Source: Thermoplasmata archaeon
GTDB taxonomy: Archaea > Thermoplasmatota > Thermoplasmata > UBA10834 > DTMW01
DNA length: 17,739 bases
NCBI GenBank assembly: GCA_029858465.1
Contig: JAOUEZ010000011.1
Coordinates: 1-17,739 of the forward strand
Reading direction: 5' to 3'
Every line of letters starts with the position of its first letter. Positions within the stretch are counted from its first letter, which is position 1. The notes below the pieces were generated by a model that saw only the letters and a program-made list of their open reading frames with translations, did not search any database and was not told the origin of the DNA. Below, piece after piece: positions 13,493 to 17,739 of this stretch. Made by a program: the position numbers and the translations under genes.

Positions 13493-13792
13493 TTACTTCT
13501 TCTCTACTGCCTGCTTCAAGGTTGATAATGTCTCTTCGAGCCACTTCAATCCAGCTGGGGAAAGAACCTTCTCTATGTGTTTGCTATACATGGGACTGGT
13601 TCGGTATCTAGACAGCAATTCGATTATCTCTTCAAAATTCGCTTTGGTCGTCCATTCAAATTGAAAGGGATATAATTTCGAATAATTCTCTATATCCTTC
13701 TCGTCGAATTTTCTGTTCTCCTCTATCCATTTTGCAGCAAGAGGTGCTGTTGCAAGTAGATGCATCTCCCTTTCTACTTTCTCGTCCACCAT
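13493..13792 (-). CDS. Small helical protein of unknown function
   Basis: The 99-residue product is charged and probably all-helical, with no membrane segment and no metal motif. Features visible are an aromatic patch YPFQFEW near residue 41 and a C-terminal helix ending in VEKK. I do not recognise a family. The start (ATG at 13792) lies 27 nt from a perfect island repeat (TTATC 40 nt upstream), with a second AT-rich TATA-like stretch in between. It is downstream of the GAF-like pair on the same strand, separated by a hairpin, so it is probably transcribed on its own. Confidence 0.65.
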   Translation of the reverse strand: MVDEKVEREMHLLATAPLAAKWIEENRKFDEKDIENYSKLYPFQFEWTTKANFEEIIELLSRYRTSPMYSKHIEKVLSPAGLKWLEETLSTLKQAVEKK

Positions 13793-13819
13793 AGCTCAAT
13801 CCAAATACAGATATAATTT

Positions 13820-13842
13820 CAGCAGGAGATAAGGCTTTTTCT
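13820..13842 (-). repeat. Island repeat copy 4 (upstream of the 99-residue protein)
   Basis: A perfect copy, plus strand CAGGAGATAAGGCTTTTTCT preceded by CAG. It lies between the hairpin that follows the GAF-like pair and the start of the 99-residue protein gene. Confidence 0.75.
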
Positions 13843-13861
13843 AATTCCTTCCTATCTATTA

Positions 13862-13882
13862 GAGCATCTTCCCACGATGCTC
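13862..13882 (-). terminator. Hairpin after the GAF-like gene pair
   Basis: GAGCATC (13862-13868) pairs with GATGCTC (13876-13882) across TTCCCAC; CTATT and AATAG outside extend the stem with small bulges. In the minus-strand direction it follows the stop codon at 13915 by about 30 nt, and AT-rich sequence comes after, so it could end or stabilise the transcript. Confidence 0.4.
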
Positions 13883-13914
13883 GCAATAGGATGAATCCGC
13901 CAGTCGTCTCGACA

Positions 13915-14556
13915 CTAGGCGCTCGCGCCGGCGGGAAGATTCAGCAGGATAATCGAAAGGCATGAGACGAACAACTCCAGCCAGACTATCGTCTCTCGAG
14001 ACGGGAGCTTCCCGGTTTTTGTCTGCGAGAGCTCTATCCAGCCAATGTGCCTCTTGTCTGGTCCATCCATGTATATGTCGATGTAGTCACCTTCCATCAT
14101 GTCGTCAGGGGCACTCCTCGGTTTCCCGATAAGTTGTGGCTCGTTGTATGTCGCCTCCTCCCCCGGCTTGTAGGGGTTCATCTCCGAAATGCAATACTCA
14201 CTGACCATCCCGATCCTATGGGCGGGGAATGTGATATGATCCATCAAGTCAGCGGGCGTATACACGATCGCCCTCATTGCTGCCTCCGCTTCCTTCTTGA
14301 ACCCGCTCATAGCCAGGAACCTAAAGTTCCCATCAATATCCTTAGCACTGATGGCTATCTCTTTGAATTCGGTCATCCGGAGGATTGTTCTGATCGCCTC
14401 GTCGAGGACGGTCTTTCTTTGCGCATCCAGCTTCATACATTTCTCGACGAACTTCCTGATCTCGTTAATCGACTCTTCGCGCGGGGTCCTGTTGGCTTGG
14501 GAATACAATGCGAGCAGGAAGCGCTCCTGGTTGTAGTCCTTGGTCTTTTTGGCCAT
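13915..14556 (-). CDS. GAF-like domain protein, second of a tandem pair
   Basis: From the ATG at 14556 the product has 213 residues. An N-terminal helical segment leads into a GAF-like core: helix VLDEAIRTILRMTEFKEIAI, strand AKDIDGNFRFLAMSGF, then TPADLMDHITFPAHRIGMVSEYCISE and a C-terminal APDDMMEGDYIDIYM...ETIVWLELF. The block P-D-D-M-x-E-G-D, the NPYKPGEE motif and the final T-I-x-WLEL helix are shared with the upstream gene, so the two are paralogues. No kinase, HTH or other output domain is fused. CTGGAGGG precedes the ATG, and the start is only one base after the stop of the upstream gene, so they are translationally coupled. The ligand is unknown. Confidence 0.65.
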   Translation of the reverse strand: MAKKTKDYNQERFLLALYSQANRTPREESINEIRKFVEKCMKLDAQRKTVLDEAIRTILRMTEFKEIAISAKDIDGNFRFLAMSGFKKEAEAAMRAIVYTPADLMDHITFPAHRIGMVSEYCISEMNPYKPGEEATYNEPQLIGKPRSAPDDMMEGDYIDIYMDGPDKRHIGWIELSQTKTGKLPSRETIVWLELFVSCLSIILLNLPAGASA

Positions 14557-14557
14557 T

Positions 14558-15226
14558 TCAACCCTCCAGGCGGTCACAGAGGATAGCTCCCAGGAGCGTG
14601 GCAATCAGCTCTAGCCATATGATCGTCCCCCTCTTCGGAAGTTTGCCGTTTCTCGAGTCGGCGGCCTCGATGAAGCCGATGATCTTATTTGAGCGGTTCC
14701 TAAAGAAGAATTCAATGAAGTCCCCCTCGAGCATGTCGTCAGGGGATTCCCTAATCCGCGACAGCATCTTCGGTCTGGAGAAGGCCATTTCCTCGCCGGG
14801 CCTATACGGCTCGTTCTCGGACATGAAGAACTTCGTGATATTGGAGATTGATGTGCTTGGGTACGTTGATTGGTCGAGGAGGTCCGCCTCGGAGAGGCAT
14901 ATCGAGAGAAGCGTCTTCTTCGATATGTCAGATACGCCAGTTGCAACTTTGTACCTATAAATGCCGTCATTGTCCCTGAGCAAGATTGAGATGTACTGGA
15001 AATCGAAGGATCTGTGGATCATCCTCATGGTCTCATCGAGGATCGACTGCGTCGTTTTCCTCCTGTCGTTTATCCGCGCGAGGAGCGACTCGATTGCATC
15101 GCTCAAGTTCTCTTCCTCGTCACGGGAGACCGGCGAATATCTTTCCCTGAGGATTTTCTCCATCGCGGTGATCGCGCTCAACTTTCCGAGCATATGAGAC
15201 GTGGAGTCATTTCGCCCATGCATCAT
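14558..15226 (-). CDS. GAF-like domain protein, first of a tandem pair
   Basis: The 222-residue product has a helical N-terminal region (about 14-55, rich in Glu and Arg), then the same layout as its neighbour: ILDETMRMIHRSFDFQYISI, LLRDNDGIYRYKVATGV, NEPYRPGEE, ESPDDMLEGDFIEFFF, IIGFIEA, and a final TIIWLELIATLLGAI helix. The DG-x-Y/F-R strand and overall length fit a small-molecule-binding GAF fold, but the assignment is by pattern and not certain. Two adjacent ATGs are present at the start. Upstream are GGGGGG and a short TTAG-AAAAA-CTAA inverted repeat, then tRNA fragment B; no clear TATA box is visible, which suggests the original promoter was displaced by the insertion there. Confidence 0.65.
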   Translation of the reverse strand: MMHGRNDSTSHMLGKLSAITAMEKILRERYSPVSRDEEENLSDAIESLLARINDRRKTTQSILDETMRMIHRSFDFQYISILLRDNDGIYRYKVATGVSDISKKTLLSICLSEADLLDQSTYPSTSISNITKFFMSENEPYRPGEEMAFSRPKMLSRIRESPDDMLEGDFIEFFFRNRSNKIIGFIEAADSRNGKLPKRGTIIWLELIATLLGAILCDRLEG

Positions 15227-15257
15227 TAGTTTTTCTAATCCCCCCTAGCAAAATGAA

Positions 15258-15282
15258 TGAGCTCTGCGGGATTTGAACCCAC
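15258..15282 (-). other. tRNA 3'-end fragment B
   Basis: The minus strand gives GTGGG-TTCAAAT-CCCGC, a complete T-arm with one wobble pair, followed by AGAGCTC and an A in the place of acceptor strand and discriminator; CCA is not encoded. No matching 5' acceptor strand or cloverleaf follows in the expected distance, so only the 3' end of a tRNA gene is present. Confidence 0.5.
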
Positions 15283-15398
15283 TTATTTCACTGGCTCGGA
15301 CGAAAAAAGTACATGAAGGCATAAATATCGCATCTCAGGAAGGTACAGAAAGGATGGGCTACAAGCTCCTTGAAAACCCCTTTCAATCAATTTCCTAA
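15261..15398 (+). pseudogene. Possible 5' stub of a tRNA-targeting integrase gene (copy B)
   Basis: A frame without a usual start is open from the tRNA fragment to a TAA at 15396-15398: it begins ALRDLNPLISLARTKK and ends EGTERMGYKLLENPFQSIS. EGTE-x-x-G-x-K-x-L is matched by EGTESRGEKTL in copy A and NPFQ by copy C, so the three copies share a coding-like origin. A one-base difference against copy A near 15294 changes the frame. It stops after 45 codons with no catalytic region. Confidence 0.4.
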
Positions 15399-15426
15399 AA
15401 TCCAATCGATTTCAGTTCCATTTCTA

Positions 15427-16017
15427 TCATATTGTCGTTGAATATGCTTCATATAGAGTATGGGCATATATAATTCTCAGGATTGAGCCGGATTGATATA
15501 TTGATTTATCAAGTATGAATTGATCGCCGCTATTGAAAAAACCATTAATCGAATCGACGAAGGTAATCCCATTATAATTTGAATCGGAAATCAGGTTGCT
15601 CAATACCACAAATGGTAGTATAGTATGTCCTTCGGTATCATTAATTAAGATTCCAATTTCTGATAATTTCATTGCACGACCGTCAGCCAATGAGACAGTC
15701 AATATCCATGAGTATTGAGTACTGCTTTCATCAATCGATAAGTTATAAAGACTATGGCGCCAGAAGTTGGAATCATTCGGGAAATTATCGTAATAATCAG
15801 CATGCCCGTCTCCATCCGAATCATGGACGGTTGAAAATGGTGATAATAAGGGACTTGAGAGATAAGCCCAAAAGAGTATGATAATTAAAACCGCAATTAT
15901 TGTTGAAATAATCTTGCCGACTGGCCCACTTTTCTTTCTTTCACTTCTTTTATCCGTTGGTCTATACTCTTCTTGAGTGACATTAGGCAGCGGTGTAGGA
16001 CCTTGATAACCTGCCAT
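15427..16017 (-). CDS. Membrane-anchored surface protein with calcium-binding-type repeat
   Basis: The 196-residue product has a polar N-terminus, one hydrophobic helix (about 35-53) and an external domain. Directly after the helix is a thrombospondin-type-3-like motif with D66, D68, D70, G71, D74, D77 and P80, the D-x-D-x-D-G-x-x-D-x-x-D-x-x-P pattern that binds calcium. The rest is rich in short beta strands and ends in FFNSGDQFILDKSIYQSGSI, a pattern like the C-terminal beta domain of archaeal pilin-like proteins. No class III signal-peptidase site is evident. GAGGAAAGGAA precedes the ATG, and a perfect island repeat has its TTATC 39 nt upstream. Composition is AT-rich. Confidence 0.65.
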   Translation of the reverse strand: MAGYQGPTPLPNVTQEEYRPTDKRSERKKSGPVGKIISTIIAVLIIILFWAYLSSPLLSPFSTVHDSDGDGHADYYDNFPNDSNFWRHSLYNLSIDESSTQYSWILTVSLADGRAMKLSEIGILINDTEGHTILPFVVLSNLISDSNYNGITFVDSINGFFNSGDQFILDKSIYQSGSILRIIYAHTLYEAYSTTI

Positions 16018-16046
16018 TTCCTTTCCTCAGTCAATCATCGATTCAT

Positions 16047-16065
16047 CAGGAGATAAGGCTTTTTC
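16047..16065 (-). repeat. Island repeat copy 5 (upstream of the surface protein)
   Basis: Plus strand CAGGAGATAAGGCTTTTTC, perfect over 19 nt; it lies 30 nt before the surface-protein ATG and 12 nt beyond the stop of the next gene upstream on the minus strand. Confidence 0.75.
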
Positions 16066-16076
16066 CCGATTAGGGA

Positions 16077-16520
16077 TTACTGAATTCTCTTCTCCCTGTT
16101 GTACCGATACTGATAGTACCCATACGCCCCCATGAAGAGGAAATACCCTGTCAGGACAATATTGCCGTACAATTTCGAAACGAGGTACGCATACCAATTC
16201 AATGCGATGCTGCCAATCTGCAGCAGCAACAAATAGACAATAAGGCCAATCGGCCAACGCTCTGGGTGATGCTGCGGTTTCTTCTTTGTGAGCGCTCTAT
16301 ACCAGAAATCGTAGGCCAAGAACCCGATGATAGGTGCGCCGGATATTAAGCGTCCCAAATCAGCGCCGTCAACCAGGTTGATAATCCAGAGCACTATGAA
16401 AGGAAACAAAAGAGCACTGAATGGATATACAAGCCTCAGTTCGAGATTCTCTCGTCCTTGCGCCCTTATGATAAAGACTGCAATTAGAAAGATGTAGAAT
16501 GCAAGGGCAGAGATGATCAT
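16077..16520 (-). CDS. Four-span membrane protein of unknown function
   Basis: The 147-residue product has hydrophobic segments at about 2-20, 29-48, 90-108 and 115-135, with a His/Lys/Pro-rich loop KKKPQHHPERWP between the second and third. No family is recognised. The ATG at 16520 is the first in-frame start after the TGA upstream; the island repeat is 52 nt away, farther than at the other genes, leaving a leader of about 35 nt. It lies between two repeat copies and behaves as an independent unit of the island. Confidence 0.6.
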   Translation of the reverse strand: MIISALAFYIFLIAVFIIRAQGRENLELRLVYPFSALLFPFIVLWIINLVDGADLGRLISGAPIIGFLAYDFWYRALTKKKPQHHPERWPIGLIVYLLLLQIGSIALNWYAYLVSKLYGNIVLTGYFLFMGAYGYYQYRYNREKRIQ

Positions 16521-16571
16521 GAGAATGTCTATTAAATTTCCATCCGTAGTTCCACGCTCCAGTCATCTCCT

Positions 16572-16593
16572 CAGCAGGAGATAAGGCTTTTTC
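16572..16593 (-). repeat. Island repeat copy 6 (next to tRNA fragment A)
   Basis: Perfect copy, plus strand CAGGAGATAAGGCTTTTTC preceded by CAG. It lies 8 nt from the CCA end of tRNA fragment A, nearly the same spacing as copy 1 to fragment C, and continues as CTGAGA, also found at the partial copy 11463-11480. Confidence 0.75.
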
Positions 16594-16597
16594 CTGA

Positions 16598-16771
16598 GAG
16601 GTGGCGGGCTCGGTGGGATTCGAACCCACTGAAAATACTGACTGGTCTCGGCGACGTACAGAAATTGAATATTCGAACTCGGTGACTATCGATAGCTCGA
16701 CATATCGGGAAGGCACGGAAAGTAGAGGCGAAAAGACCCTCGGAGACTCCTCTAGTTGGTTAATGAACTAG
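16598..16771 (+). pseudogene. Possible 5' stub of a tRNA-targeting integrase gene (copy A)
   Basis: A frame is open from the tRNA 3' end through GSVGFEPTENTDWSRRR and REGTESRGEKTLGDS to a TAG at 16769-16771; a GTG at 16601 would give 56 residues. The N-terminal GFEP comes from the antisense T-arm, as in many archaeal integrase genes that overlap their attachment site. EGTE-x-x-G-x-K-x-L is shared with copy B. The frame ends in an inverted repeat (CTAGTT, 16752, with AACTAG, 16766). No recombinase domain is present, so the name is inferred. Confidence 0.4.
16602..16629 (-). other. tRNA 3'-end fragment A with encoded CCA
   Basis: The minus strand reads GTGGG-TTCGAAT-CCCAC-CGAGCCC-G-CCA: a perfect five-pair T-arm, a seven-base 3' acceptor strand, discriminator G and an encoded CCA. 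A complete tRNA would need GGGCTCG about 45-60 nt upstream, or farther with an intron; it is not found before the next gene. This is the best preserved of the three fragments. Confidence 0.7.
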
Positions 16772-16779
16772 CGTCATCG

Positions 16780-16792
16780 AAAAAGATTAATC
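16780..16792 (+). promoter_or_regulatory. BRE/TATA promoter of the MetE-like gene
   Basis: AAAAAGATTAATC combines an A-rich BRE-like half and a TATA-like half; TTAATC lies 29 nt before the ATG. The shape parallels AAAAAGCCTTATC of the island repeat, which supports reading the repeat as a promoter. Confidence 0.5.
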
Positions 16793-16815
16793 ACACATTT
16801 CCATTGCATCTCCAA

Positions 16816-17739
16816 ATGAGAATCACAAGGGCATTGGTCGGCGGTTTTCCCCGCCTTAACCTGAACATAGACAAGGCGATAGGTGCTTCCATTGAACTGC
16901 AGCTAAAGCACGGCATCGACATACTCTCGGATGGTGATCAGAGGGGGGACATGATATCGTACTATTCAATGGATATACCAGGTTTGGACATAGAAGGCGG
17001 TTTCTCAATAGTCTCTGGGAAGGTCAGACCTCCTGCCGATGTCATGGAAGTTCGGAAAGTGAAGGATTTCCTGATGCTGAGGAAGAAATACCCGGACCTG
17101 AAGTTCAAAGTCTCCGTGGTCGGTCCGACCACAATGGCTCTCGTCTGCGGCAACAAGAAGATAGTCAACGGTTACAAGAACTACGTCGATTTCTCGCTCG
17201 CCTCGGACATCGCCACTGCTTTGAAGGAGATAGTATCCCCCTTGGCAAAGATGAAAGCCTTCATCCAGATTGATGAGCCCTTTTTCTCCCAAGGTCTGAG
17301 AGACCTAAGGGAGAGGACTCGCCTAGTAGATGGGATTCTGGAAGGATGCGACCGCTCTTTATGTTCGGTCCATGTCTGTGGTTTTTTAGGTAGGCAGCCT
17401 CTCCTACAGGAGCTCGCTAGACTTGAGAACGTCGGCACGCTCAGCCATGCTTTCTCCATAGATCGTGACGGGGAAAAAGACAACGTCAAACTAATGAGCA
17501 GAGAAATTTTCGAAGACTCCGACAAGAAATTAGCCGCTGGCATAATTTCGGTGTCTGCCCGGACGGTAAAAGATATCGAGCGACCTCAGACGACCGCAAG
17601 AAGGCTGAGAACTATCGTCGACCGCATCGGCCTCGATAATCTGGCATATGTCACCCCAGATTGCTATCTCCGCGCGCTAGACAAGGAACTGATTGAGGAA
17701 GTGCTGGCGGGATTCACAAAAGGCACCGACCTGTTCGAG
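16816..17739 (+). CDS. MetE-like (core) methionine synthase family protein, 3' end outside window
   Basis: The first 308 residues belong to the UROD/MetE C-terminal superfamily. Archaeal members lack the N-terminal half of bacterial MetE and transfer a methyl group to homocysteine, with methylcobalamin or a corrinoid protein as likely donor. Visible signatures are the N-terminal GGFPR, SDGDQRGD (38-45), KVSVVGPTTMA, QIDEP (151-155), HVCG with H186 and C188, and TPDCYL with C283; H, C and C match three of the four zinc ligands of MetE. The glutamate expected about 22 residues after C188 is not evident (TLSHAFSID). The start has a TATA box at 29 nt. The frame is open at the window edge, near its probable end. 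Confidence 0.8.
   Translation, partial: MRITRALVGGFPRLNLNIDKAIGASIELQLKHGIDILSDGDQRGDMISYYSMDIPGLDIEGGFSIVSGKVRPPADVMEVRKVKDFLMLRKKYPDLKFKVSVVGPTTMALVCGNKKIVNGYKNYVDFSLASDIATALKEIVSPLAKMKAFIQIDEPFFSQGLRDLRERTRLVDGILEGCDRSLCSVHVCGFLGRQPLLQELARLENVGTLSHAFSIDRDGEKDNVKLMSREIFEDSDKKLAAGIISVSARTVKDIERPQTTARRLRTIVDRIGLDNLAYVTPDCYLRALDKELIEEVLAGFTKGTDLFE

Noticed and set aside
14047..14586. A 179-codon plus-strand frame antisense to the second GAF-like gene
   Set aside because: The minus-strand product aligns with its neighbour paralogue and has a Shine-Dalgarno; the plus frame is a shadow of that gene.
11711..16593. CRISPR array formed by the recurring 19-23 bp repeat
   Set aside because: Copies are spaced by hundreds to thousands of bases with genes between them; there are no regular spacers and no cas genes.
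16602..16700. A complete tRNA gene on the minus strand
   Set aside because: The T-arm and 3' acceptor are perfect, but no GGGCTCG partner, D-arm or anticodon arm is found within reach, even allowing a moderate intron. Only the 3' end is called.
16369..16716. A 115-codon minus-strand frame across the repeat and tRNA fragment
   Set aside because: Its residues GSNPTEPA and SQEKALSPAEE are translations of the tRNA 3' end and the island repeat, and it overlaps the better-supported four-span membrane protein gene.

Overview
The window reads as an archaeal chromosome, most likely a euryarchaeon of the Thermoplasmatota or Methanomassiliicoccales type. The signs are TATA/BRE-like boxes about 25-40 nt before start codons, some apparently leaderless genes, a NikR with all four nickel ligands, a CTP-dependent polyprenol-kinase-type protein, a DhnA-class aldolase, many small zinc-ribbon proteins, and a short MetE-like protein of the corrinoid-linked archaeal kind. 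The phylum is inference; no rRNA or complete tRNA is present to test it.

Region 1 (1-5.1 kb): the tail of an unidentified gene, a GNAT acetyltransferase, a thymidylate-kinase-like P-loop kinase, a convergent polyprenol/phytol-kinase-like membrane enzyme and a DUF5654-like membrane protein. A winged-helix regulator follows, then a strong cluster of GGTCACA operator half-sites around a TATA box, two small related helical proteins and an MFS exporter. This looks like a locally regulated efflux operon. A 59-aa CxxC-x17-CxxC protein closes the region.

Region 2 (5.2-11.4 kb): a minus-strand aldolase/alcohol-dehydrogenase pair preceded by a small double zinc-ribbon gene. A nikR-tspO operon is divergent from a three-gene metal ABC transporter (binding protein, ATPase, permease). 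Both divergent promoters carry the same TTAATAAC element just downstream of the TATA box, suggesting joint metal-responsive control. A DUF454 membrane protein follows.

Region 3 (11.4-16.8 kb) is an accessory island. It holds three tRNA 3'-end fragments, all in the same orientation, each running into a short open frame that looks like the 5' stub of a tRNA-targeting integrase gene. Six strong copies of a 19-23 bp repeat (minus strand GAAAAAGCCTTATCTCCTG), plus one partial and one degenerate copy, punctuate the minus-strand genes and usually lie 25-65 nt before a start codon. The cargo is a rubredoxin with an unusual CX4C first knuckle, a 38-aa membrane microprotein, a membrane protein with a C-terminal zinc ribbon, a tandem pair of GAF-like proteins, a calcium-motif surface protein and several unknowns. 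The arrangement resembles an island of short gene units sharing one promoter module, next to remnants of tRNA-site integration.

Region 4 (16.8 kb to the end): a MetE-like methyltransferase, cut off by the window edge.
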